A program made the position numbers and the translations under genes. The notes under the pieces were generated by a model. That model was not told the origin of the DNA, ran no database searches, and was given only the letters and a program-made list of their open reading frames with translations. From Pseudoalteromonas rubra (GTDB lineage Bacteria; Pseudomonadota; Gammaproteobacteria; Enterobacterales; Alteromonadaceae): a stretch of DNA of 64,000 nucleotides. Of this stretch, positions 56,421-64,000 are shown in pieces; position 1 is the first letter of the stretch; every line of letters begins with the position of its first letter. Location of the stretch: assembly GCF_005887115.1 (NCBI RefSeq), contig NZ_PNCJ01000008.1:217065-281064 (forward strand), given 5' to 3'.

Positions 56421-56609
56421 TTACAGGAACTTTACTTCATACAGATGACAAGCAGCTCTGACAGGTGCTTTGGCAGTCTTTCTGTTGTAGTCAAAATCTG
56501 TTTGGACATCCATTTTTATGACTTTACGTGTGGTCCTGACTGAGGGGCTCTGCCGCTCGCTACTCTGCCGATATACCAGCTCAATGCCATTGAATACGGT
56601 ATCGATGAT
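56421..56609 (-). pseudogene. Possible 3' remnant of an unknown gene
   Basis: A 62-codon minus-strand frame, opened by a TGA at its upstream end and closed by TAA, with protein-like composition (for example RKVIKMDVQTDFDYNRK and AACHLYEVKFL). Its only ATG is at 56513, without a ribosome site. The palindromic repeats begin a few bases upstream of it. It could be a decayed gene end or chance; I do not recognise a family. Confidence 0.25.
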
Positions 56610-56620
56610 TCACAACCTCC

Positions 56621-56698
56621 GTCATCCCGGCCCCCGAGCCTTTGTCATCCCGGCCCCCGAGCCTTTGTCATCCCGGCCCCCGAGCCGGGAACCATGAG
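56621..56698. repeat. REP-like palindrome with two 23-bp truncated copies
   Basis: GTCATCCCGGCCCCCGAGCC occurs three times at 23-bp spacing (56621, 56644, 56667). The first two are followed by TTT; only the third continues into GGGAACCATGAGCA to complete the palindrome CCCGGC/GCCGGG. Confidence 0.8.
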
Positions 56699-56741
56699 CA
56701 TTTTGTATCGGCCACCAATGCCCCCCTGAGCCGTCTGTTAG

Positions 56742-56940
56742 TAGTTCCCACATCAAGTGCGGGATGACCGGTGGTGGGTTTAGTGTTAGTGCCATGGGTG
56801 CTCTGCTGAGCCGCCAGCTGGTAGTTCCCGCATCAAGTGCGGGAAGACCGGAGGTGGGTTTGGTGTTGGTGCCATGGGTGATCTGCTGAGCCGTCTGCTG
56901 GTAGTTCCCGCATCAAGTGCGGGATGACCGGATGAGCCGC
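56742..56940. repeat. 80-bp tandem REP-like repeat (about 2.4 copies)
   Basis: TAGTTCCCGCATCAAGTGCGGGATGACCGG recurs at 56742, 56822 and 56902 with an exact 80-bp period (one or two substitutions per copy, described piecewise: TAGTTCCC, CATCAAG, TGCGGGA). Each contains a CCCGCA/TGCGGG stem, and the intervening GTGGGTTTGGTGTTGG and GCCATGGGTG segments are also repeated. It is the inverted form of the element at 56621, with a different loop. Confidence 0.85.
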
Positions 56941-56998
56941 CTGTTTCTTAGCGCTCAAATCGAGTGCGAGATAACAAGCAGAATTTTGGAGGTTGGTA

Positions 56999-57754
56999 TT
57001 ACTTCATTGCCGCTTTAACATACACATCAAAGCGGTTCTTTTTGGTTTCGATCTGCATACTGGGTTTTTGCTCATTCAAAAATGGCGCATAGTCGGGTCG
57101 CTTGACCACCACACGTTTCGATGCCAGTGCATGAGCAAACGGTAGTAAGGCATCGGCGTCGGCATCTCCGCCGACCAAAGACTGGAACACCCGCATTTCT
57201 TTTTTAACCTGCGCCGATTTCTCACGATGCGGAAACATAGGATCCAGATACACCACATCTGGCTGTAGCTCGCTCTGTGCGAGCAGATCGTGGCTGGAGC
57301 CGAACACCATCCGCATATTTTGCTGCATCCAGCTACCTATCTCAGCATCCTGATAAGCGCGCTCCAGACCATCAAACAACAACGCCGCCACAACCGGGTG
57401 GCGCTCGTGTAAGATCACTTCACAGCCCAGCGCTGCCAGCACAAAGGCATCTCGCCCTAGCCCCGCAGTGGCATCCAGTACCACAGGAGTTGCCCCTTTA
57501 TTTAGCCCCACCGCCTTCGCTATGGCCTGCCCTTTACCACCGCCAAACTTACGACGATGTGCGCTCGCTCCCGTAACAAAGTCAACCCGGATACCCCCCA
57601 GCTTAGGCTCATCAAGCTTTAATAGCTGCAATCCGGCCTCATCAAAGGTTAAACGAAAATTAGGATTGTCCTGCTGCCAGGTTTGCAAGGCAAACTGTTG
57701 TTCAATTCGCGCTAAATAAGGACGGTTTTCGGCAAAAGGGGTATGGATGATCAA
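56999..57754 (-). CDS. rsmJ: 16S rRNA m2G1516 methyltransferase RsmJ
   Basis: A 251-residue class I SAM-dependent rRNA methyltransferase. Family signatures are [36 protein letters not shown], motif [24 protein letters not shown], the catalytic-site [15 protein letters not shown] and [12 protein letters not shown], and [11 protein letters not shown]. No ATG is available near the N-terminus. I choose the TTG at 57754 because GGAG lies seven bases upstream; another in-frame TTG is at 57769. It is downstream of the response regulator gene, both on the minus strand. Confidence 0.93.
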   Translation of the reverse strand: MIIHTPFAENRPYLARIEQQFALQTWQQDNPNFRLTFDEAGLQLLKLDEPKLGGIRVDFVTGASAHRRKFGGGKGQAIAKAVGLNKGATPVVLDATAGLGRDAFVLAALGCEVILHERHPVVAALLFDGLERAYQDAEIGSWMQQNMRMVFGSSHDLLAQSELQPDVVYLDPMFPHREKSAQVKKEMRVFQSLVGGDADADALLPFAHALASKRVVVKRPDYAPFLNEQKPSMQIETKKNRFDVYVKAAMK

Positions 57755-57840
57755 CAGCAGGCTCCGCAAATAGTAACGCAGAGATTATATCTGGATCATC
57801 ACGGTTATGAAATCTCTGTCTTGCGCATGCTGAGCTGCGA

Positions 57841-58980
57841 TTAAAACAGCTCGATATCTGTCTGTGCTGGCACGTCTTCTTCACCCCAGGGTTTAGCCAT
57901 CTGGTTTAAACTCTGGATAAGTTCATGCCGAACTTCGGTGATTTCACCCAGTTTATAGCGAATAATCGAGAATTCATCATTAACCAGTGAAAAGTGCTCA
58001 TACAATTGTTTTATTTCAGCCTGCTTGCCATTGGCGTGCTCATCGGCCACATACGCCGAAAACTCAGTCAGCTTGCTGTTAAATGCCGTGGCAACATCAC
58101 CCAGTTGATCGCTCAGCGACTCAAACGCCAGGCCAATTTGCTCTACTTTATTCAAAGCCACCTCACTGACTTCCATATCCTTAATTTTGGCATTGGTGGC
58201 TTCCAGAATATGCGGCAATAAATCTTTGTAACGGCCATATAATCCTACGTCATCCATCGGCATGTTCTTAATCAGCAAAGATACTTTGGGATAGTTAATA
58301 ATGGTGCGACGACCAAAATCCACAAAACGATCGCCATCGCGGTGTTTCTCCAGCAGCTCCTGCTCCAGTGGCTGAATGGCGCCTTCCTGAGAATAAAAAA
58401 CTTCGCCCTCGTGATACCAGAACGCCACCGCAACCTGCAATTGCAAGGGTACAAAAAATTCAAAAAAGTACTCAGACAGGGTATTGAGGTCATGAGCATG
58501 ATAGGACTGACCCACATAACGCATGATCCGACCCATATCGCCAGAATCCGACATTGCGATTTCGGCTGTGATCTGTGCTTTTTGCACATCCTGCTTAAGC
58601 TTGAGCGATTGGCGACGGTATTCATCCAGCACCTTAATGCGCGCCAGCATTTCATCGCTGTCGAAAGGCTTAACAATATAGTCGGCCCCGCCGGCATTGT
58701 AGCCGCGCATTCGCTCAGAAATGGCACTCTTAGACGACAAAAACATCACCGGAATATCACACAACTGAGGATTCGCTTTGAGCCGCTCACACACTTCAAA
58801 GCCCGATGGGCCGGGCATTTCTATGTCGAGCAATATAATATCTGGCTGTTGCTCCTGGGCCATTTTCAGCCCTTCTTCGCCACTATATGCGTGGATAACT
58901 TTGCAGCTGTGCAATAAGGATTGTTCGACAATGTGATGTACCAGTTTATCGTCATCAATGGCCAGTACTAAATTGCTCAT
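57841..58980 (-). CDS. Response regulator with uncharacterised output domain
   Basis: A 379-residue protein starting MSNLVLAIDDDKLVHHIVEQSL. The receiver domain (about 1-125) has the acidic pair DDD, the phosphoacceptor Asp in DIILLDIEMPGPSGFEVC, a Ser in MFLSSKSA and the conserved Lys in YIVKPFDSDEM. The ~250-residue remainder has a globular part (AHDLNTLSEYFFEFFVPLQLQVAVAFWYHEGEVFYSQ) that could be a diverged GAF-like fold, and a helical tail. No DNA-binding, GGDEF, EAL or kinase motif is visible. I use the ATG at 58980. No cognate kinase is adjacent. Confidence 0.8.
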   Translation of the reverse strand: MSNLVLAIDDDKLVHHIVEQSLLHSCKVIHAYSGEEGLKMAQEQQPDIILLDIEMPGPSGFEVCERLKANPQLCDIPVMFLSSKSAISERMRGYNAGGADYIVKPFDSDEMLARIKVLDEYRRQSLKLKQDVQKAQITAEIAMSDSGDMGRIMRYVGQSYHAHDLNTLSEYFFEFFVPLQLQVAVAFWYHEGEVFYSQEGAIQPLEQELLEKHRDGDRFVDFGRRTIINYPKVSLLIKNMPMDDVGLYGRYKDLLPHILEATNAKIKDMEVSEVALNKVEQIGLAFESLSDQLGDVATAFNSKLTEFSAYVADEHANGKQAEIKQLYEHFSLVNDEFSIIRYKLGEITEVRHELIQSLNQMAKPWGEEDVPAQTDIELF

Positions 58981-59137
58981 GCAGCGGTCCCTACAAGGTT
59001 GGTTCTCTAAAACAGCATAGCGCGAACTGTCTAATTTGCGAATGGAAAACACCACACAAACGACTTATGTGGTGTTTTTAAGTCAGGTCTGGCGGCATGC
59101 GGGGAACAGATGTTCAAAAAGCCGCCAGAAAGACGGC

Positions 59138-61183
59138 TTATGCCGCTTTTTCGATGCCACTGTGACGCAGCAGTGCGTCGACACTGGGTTCACGACCACG
59201 GAAACGCGTGAACAGCGTCATAGGATCTTCAGATCCCCCTTTCTCAAGGATATGCTGCATAAAATCGGTACCTGTCTGACCGTTAAAGATCCCTTCTTCC
59301 TCAAAACGCGAGAACGCATCAGCCGACAGCACTTCAGCCCATTTATACGAGTAGTAACCTGCGCTGTAACCACCAGCAAAAATATGGCTAAAGCTGTGTG
59401 CGAAGCGATTGAATTCCGGCGCCTTGACGACTGCAGTCTTCTCTCTGACCGCATTCAAAGTGTGCTGGATCTGACATGGCTTGGCCGGGTCAAAGTCCGC
59501 ATGGATATGGAAGTCAAACAAAGAGAACTCTATCTGACGCAACATCTGCATGGCTGACTGGAAGTTTTTCGCCGCCAGCAGCTTGTCCAGTAGTGCTTTT
59601 GGTAATGGCTCACCCGTCTCATAATGACCGGAAATAAACGCCAGTGCCTCTTCTTCGTAGCACCAGTTTTCCAGGAACTGACTTGGCAGCTCTACCGCAT
59701 CCCAGGCTACCCCGTTGATACCCGCAACCGCTGATGCATCAACCTGAGTCAGCATATGGTGAATACCATGGCCAAACTCATGGAATAAAGTGGTTACTTC
59801 GTTGTGAGTGAACAGTGCAGGTTTATCACCTACCGCTTTATTGAAGTTACACACAAGGTAGGCAACTGGCGTTTGTAACTCGCCACTGGCACGTACTTTA
59901 CGACCCATGCAGTCGTCCATCCAGGCGCCGCCACGTTTGTGCTCACGGGCATACAGGTCGAGATAGAAGTGACCACGCAGAGTGCCTTGTGCGTCGTGAA
60001 TTGCAAAGAAGCGCACATCCGGGTGATAAGTATCAAAGTCCTGAATTTCAGTCACTTTAATACCGAACAGACGGTTCACGGTTTCGAACAAGCCATTTAA
60101 CACGGTATCTGCCGGGAAGTAAGGGCGCAGTATTTCGTCAGAAATAGCATATTTGGCCTGTTTCAGCTTCTCGCCATAATAGCCATAGTCCCAGGCAGCC
60201 AGCTCTGTGGCTCCGTACTCTTTTTCTGCAAATGCTTTTAACTCTGCCAGCTCATTTTCGGCCTGAGGCTTGGCATGTAGCGCCAAATCGTTCAGGAAAG
60301 CAAATACCTGCTCAGGAGATTGTGCCATTTTAGTGGCCAGTGATTTATGCGCATAGCTGTCAAAACCCAGTAATTGAGCCAGTTCATGGCGCAGTGCCAG
60401 CTCTTCGCTCATCAACTCTGAGTTATCAAATTCGTTGGCATTCGGACCTTGATCAGACGCCCGGGTCACATAAGCACGGTACATTTCTTCACGCAGCTCA
60501 CGATTATCAGCATACGTCATGACCGGCAGGTACGAAGGAATGTCCAGCGTGAACACCCAGCCTTCAAGTTCTTTGCTTTGCGCTGTATGTGCCGCCAGTG
60601 CCAGTGCGGACTCAGGCAGACCTGATAACGCAGCTTCGTCGGTCACATGCTTAGTCCAGGCTTGTGTCGCATCCATCACATTATTGCCAAACTTAGACGA
60701 TAATTCAGACAAACGCGCACTGATCTCGCCGTAGCGCTTTTGTTGTTCTGGTGCCAGCGCAATGCCCGACAGCTTGAAGTCACGCAATGCGTTTTCTAAG
60801 GTTTTTTGCTGGGCTGTGCTCAGTGTTGCAAAGGTGTCTGATTCTTTGAGCGACTTGTATGCCTGATACAGGCCCTGATGTTGACCTACATAAGTACTGT
60901 ATTCTGAGATCAAAGGCAGACAAGCATCGAATGCCTGACGTAATGCATCGTTATTAACCACCGAGTGCATATGCGAAACCGGCGACCACATGCGCGACAG
61001 CTTATCGTCGGCTTCTTCGAGTGGCAGCACCAGGTTTTCCCAGCTGTATGAATCGTTTTTCAGCACCTCGTCTATGGTGTCTCGGCAATGTGCGATGGCT
61101 TGTTTCAGTGCCTCCACAACGTGTTCTGGTTTAATTTTTGAAAACGGTGGCAAGCCTTCCATGCCAATTAACGGGTTAGTCAT
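59138..61183 (-). CDS. prlC: Oligopeptidase A
   Basis: A 681-residue M3-family zinc metallopeptidase that degrades cytosolic peptides, including cleaved signal peptides. The zinc motif is TLFHEFGHGIHHML, with the downstream Glu in GVAWDAVELPSQFLENWCYE. The N-terminus NPLIGMEGLPPFSKIKPEHV and C-terminal FAGGYSAGYYSYKWAEVLSADAF are family hallmarks. The ATG at 61183 follows GAGAGG; a longer frame from 61252 is not supported. In E. coli prlC is followed by rsmJ; here a response regulator lies between the two. Confidence 0.96.
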   Translation of the reverse strand: MTNPLIGMEGLPPFSKIKPEHVVEALKQAIAHCRDTIDEVLKNDSYSWENLVLPLEEADDKLSRMWSPVSHMHSVVNNDALRQAFDACLPLISEYSTYVGQHQGLYQAYKSLKESDTFATLSTAQQKTLENALRDFKLSGIALAPEQQKRYGEISARLSELSSKFGNNVMDATQAWTKHVTDEAALSGLPESALALAAHTAQSKELEGWVFTLDIPSYLPVMTYADNRELREEMYRAYVTRASDQGPNANEFDNSELMSEELALRHELAQLLGFDSYAHKSLATKMAQSPEQVFAFLNDLALHAKPQAENELAELKAFAEKEYGATELAAWDYGYYGEKLKQAKYAISDEILRPYFPADTVLNGLFETVNRLFGIKVTEIQDFDTYHPDVRFFAIHDAQGTLRGHFYLDLYAREHKRGGAWMDDCMGRKVRASGELQTPVAYLVCNFNKAVGDKPALFTHNEVTTLFHEFGHGIHHMLTQVDASAVAGINGVAWDAVELPSQFLENWCYEEEALAFISGHYETGEPLPKALLDKLLAAKNFQSAMQMLRQIEFSLFDFHIHADFDPAKPCQIQHTLNAVREKTAVVKAPEFNRFAHSFSHIFAGGYSAGYYSYKWAEVLSADAFSRFEEEGIFNGQTGTDFMQHILEKGGSEDPMTLFTRFRGREPSVDALLRHSGIEKAA

Positions 61184-61437
61184 AACGCCTCTCTGTTGAT
61201 CTTTGATTATCTTTTGTATTTGGGGTGTTTCTTTAAAAAAAACAAGGTACACCAGCCAATCCGGACAAATTAAATCGGGGTTTGTTCAGTCGGTGTTAGT
61301 TTGACCTGATGGACTTTATCCGTGTGCCATCGAAAAAAGCGATGACCTCTATCGGAAAAATTTATCCCACCGGACTTTGCCCCGGCTAATATAGTGTTAA
61401 GCTAGTGCCATTTATCAGCATTTATAGAGAATTAATC

Positions 61438-62799
61438 ATGGCACAACATTTTGATTATATCGCCATTGGTGGCGGTAGCGGTGGTATTGCCTCAGCCAAC
61501 CGCGCTGCAATGCGTGGCGCCAAAGTGGCACTCATCGAAGCTAAGCATATGGGCGGCACCTGTGTAAACGTGGGCTGTGTGCCCAAAAAGGTGATGTGGC
61601 ACGGTGCCCAGGTGGCCGAAGCCATTAAGCTGTACGCACCGGATTATGGCTTTGATGTAGAAGTTAAAGACTTCGACTGGAGCAAACTGGTTGAAAGCCG
61701 CGAAGCCTACATTGGTCGTATTCACCAGGGCTACAACAAGTACCTGGCCAGCAATGGCGTGACCGTGATCAATGGCTTTGCTAAATTCGTCGACAACAAC
61801 ACGGTTGAAGTCAACGGTGAGCACTACACCGCCGACCATATCTGTATCGCTGTGGGTGGCCGCCCGTCTATTCCGAATATCCCAGGCGCGGAGCTGGGTA
61901 TAGATTCTAATGATTTCTTTGAGCTCAAGGCACAACCCAAAAGCGTAGCCGTGATTGGCGCAGGCTACATTGCCGTTGAACTGGCAGGCGTACTACACAG
62001 CCTGGGCACAGAAACACATCTGTTTGTGCGTAAACATGCCCCGCTACGTACCTTTGATCCTATCCTGGTCGATACCCTGACCGAAGTCATGGACAAAGAA
62101 GGGCCCAAACTACACACCCACAGCGTGCCTAAATCACTGAACAAAAACGACGACGGCAGTGTGACGCTGCACCTGGAAAACGGCGAGTCACACACAGTGG
62201 AGCAAGTGATCTGGGCGATTGGTCGTGAGCCAGTGACTGATAAAATCAACCTGGCTGCCACCGATGTGGCCATCACAGAAGGCGGCTACGTCAAAGTAGA
62301 CGAATATCAGAACACCTCGGTATCTGGCATTTATGCGTTGGGTGACATTATGGATGGCGGCATTGAGCTGACCCCTGTCGCGGTTAAAGCTGGTCGTATG
62401 CTGGCAGAGCGGCTGTTTAACCCGGATATGCCCAACGCCAAAATGGACTACAACCTGGTCCCGACTGTGGTCTTCAGCCATCCGCCCATCGGCACCATCG
62501 GCCTGACCGAACCAGAAGCCATCGCACAGTACGGTGAAGACAACATCAAGGTCTACACTTCGACCTTTGCGGCCATGTATACCGCAGTAACCCAGCACCG
62601 CCAGCCATGCAAAATGAAACTGGTGTGTGCCGGTGAGGACGAAAAAATCGTTGGCCTGCACGGCATCGGCTTTGCCGTAGATGAAATGATCCAGGGCTTT
62701 GGCGTAGCCATGAAAATGGGCGCCACCAAAGCAGACTTTGATTCGGTAGTGGCAATTCACCCGACGGGGTCAGAAGAGTTTGTTACTATGACAGGTTAG
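61438..62799 (+). CDS. gor: Glutathione reductase
   Basis: A 453-residue FAD flavoprotein that reduces oxidised glutathione with NADPH. The FAD motif is [17 protein letters not shown]; the redox disulfide is [13 protein letters not shown]. The NADPH-binding Rossmann motif is [19 protein letters not shown], with the following Arg in FVRKHAPLR. The C-terminal catalytic motif is [11 protein letters not shown]. The ATG at 61438 follows GAGAATTAATC; an in-frame earlier start (61405) would add residues not found in the family. A hairpin terminator follows. Confidence 0.97.
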   Translation: MAQHFDYIAIGGGSGGIASANRAAMRGAKVALIEAKHMGGTCVNVGCVPKKVMWHGAQVAEAIKLYAPDYGFDVEVKDFDWSKLVESREAYIGRIHQGYNKYLASNGVTVINGFAKFVDNNTVEVNGEHYTADHICIAVGGRPSIPNIPGAELGIDSNDFFELKAQPKSVAVIGAGYIAVELAGVLHSLGTETHLFVRKHAPLRTFDPILVDTLTEVMDKEGPKLHTHSVPKSLNKNDDGSVTLHLENGESHTVEQVIWAIGREPVTDKINLAATDVAITEGGYVKVDEYQNTSVSGIYALGDIMDGGIELTPVAVKAGRMLAERLFNPDMPNAKMDYNLVPTVVFSHPPIGTIGLTEPEAIAQYGEDNIKVYTSTFAAMYTAVTQHRQPCKMKLVCAGEDEKIVGLHGIGFAVDEMIQGFGVAMKMGATKADFDSVVAIHPTGSEEFVTMTG

Positions 62800-62843
62800 T
62801 GTAGAAAACTTAGCACTACACTTTTAAAAATCTGGAAAAATTC

Positions 62844-62893
62844 AAAAGCCAGCTATACTTAAGCTTGAAGTTAGTTGGCTTTTTTATTTTAGA
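62844..62893 (+). terminator. Probable terminator after gor
   Basis: AAAAGCCAGCT and AGTTGGCTTTT can pair (11 bp, one G-U) across a loop, followed by TTATTTT. It marks the end of gor and the left boundary of the recombinase-like gene. Confidence 0.65.
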
Positions 62894-62904
62894 CAGAGGC
62901 AAAT

Positions 62905-63188
62905 ATGGCTCAGCTTATTCGCTCAGCTATGGTGAAGGTAAAAGATCAAGAAACTGAATCAGAAGGTTTAGTATCCCTACCAACCCTATACACGTCTGAA
63001 GCAAAATTCGTTCACCCTGTGAATGCTTGGTTTTTTGACCTGGTAGCCTGCAAGAGACTAAAAGACATAAATTCTTATTCAAGGGCGCTTCTTGCTTACT
63101 GGTCATATTTAGAAGCTAACTCTTTAAGTTGGGATGAGTTCCCTCCTATAAAAAGGCTAAAGCCCACATACCAGTTCAAGTTCCACTT
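62905..63188 (+). pseudogene. Tyrosine recombinase-like N-terminus, interrupted by an IS3 element
   Basis: The first ~94 codons (MAQLIRSAMVKVKDQETESEG) resemble the N-terminal arm and core-binding start of a tyrosine recombinase: the segment SYSRALLAYWSYLEANSLSWDEFPPIKR matches the SAM-like 'TYARALRRYWRFLE..' pattern of integrases. The reading frame is cut at about 63188, where the IS end TGTAGTGG begins, and stops four codons later. The catalytic domain should continue beyond the IS, outside the window. A ribosome site AGAGGC precedes the ATG. Position directly behind gor suggests the start of an integrated island. Confidence 0.65.

Positions 63189-64000
<812 letters not shown>

Larger units (their letters stand above)
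56287..56998. other. Intergenic region with REP-like repeats
   Basis: 712 bases between the chemoreceptor start and the rsmJ 3' end. The half nearest rsmJ consists of palindromic repeats (listed separately). The other half contains a minus-strand open frame without a start (56421-56609) that may be a gene remnant, and presumably the chemoreceptor promoter. Confidence 0.6.

Overview
The window is an ordinary stretch of a gammaproteobacterial chromosome, most likely Pseudoalteromonas or a close Alteromonadales relative. The evidence is the gene order rsmE-gshB-yqgE-ruvX, pilU-pilT / yggS-proC-yggT-DUF4426-rdgB-hemW, lptG-lptF / pepA-holC-valS, the marine-type lipoproteins and two-component proteins, and a moderate GC content. 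No rRNA, plasmid or prophage is present. A mobile island appears to begin at the right-hand edge.

Layout. 1-2.1 kb: start of glnE (partial), a DUF350 membrane protein and an unrecognised 160-residue protein. 2.2-5.0 kb: rsmE, gshB, yqgE and ruvX. 5.0-8.1 kb (minus): the type IV pilus retraction ATPases pilT and pilU, followed by a periplasmic solute-binding-like protein that overlaps genes at both ends. 8.1-12.4 kb: the yggS-proC-yggT-DUF4426-rdgB-hemW operon. 12.5-17.5 kb: a DUF885 lipoprotein, a membrane histidine kinase and a divergent orphan TRAP-type binding protein. 17.5-24.8 kb (minus): a copper/silver efflux cluster (CopL-like, DUF411, cusC, cusB with two CusF-like domains, cusA). 24.9-32.4 kb: a large lipoprotein, a binding protein, upp-uraA, a BLUF photoreceptor and an SdrD-like lipoprotein. 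32.7-36.7 kb: a one-protein hybrid two-component regulator. 37-39.4 kb: a small exported protein and a catalase-like peroxidase/cytochrome b561 pair. 39.5-40.5 kb: tRNA-Leu(CAA) followed by five tandem repeats carrying copies of its 3' end. 40.6-48.6 kb: an RDD protein, lptG/lptF, pepA, holC and valS. 48.6-49.6 kb: about 1 kb without a conventional gene, except for a small double-glycine peptide gene. 49.6-62.8 kb: a GlxA-type regulator, a hydrolase, a GNAT-nitrilase fusion, a GATase-like lipoprotein, a chemoreceptor, REP-like repeats, rsmJ, a response regulator, prlC and gor. 62.9-64 kb: the N-terminus of a tyrosine recombinase-like protein cut off by an IS3-family element.

Most genes are housekeeping: glutathione and redox (gshB, gor), RNA modification (rsmE, rsmJ), nucleotide salvage and sanitation (upp, uraA, rdgB), LPS export (lptFG), protein turnover (pepA, prlC) and twitching motility (pilTU).

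The most unusual signals are (1) the tRNA-Leu locus, whose downstream array repeats the tRNA 3' end plus a structured stem-loop and an intrinsic terminator in each unit, an arrangement that recalls the rtT repeats of E. coli tyrT; (2) a cryptic peptide at 49.03-49.21 kb with a leader ending in a VAGG double-glycine site and a Cys/Thr-rich tail, resembling an orphan RiPP precursor whose start appears frameshifted; and (3) the recombinase/IS3 junction directly behind gor. All functional statements rest on reading the sequence and on family knowledge; no database search was run.
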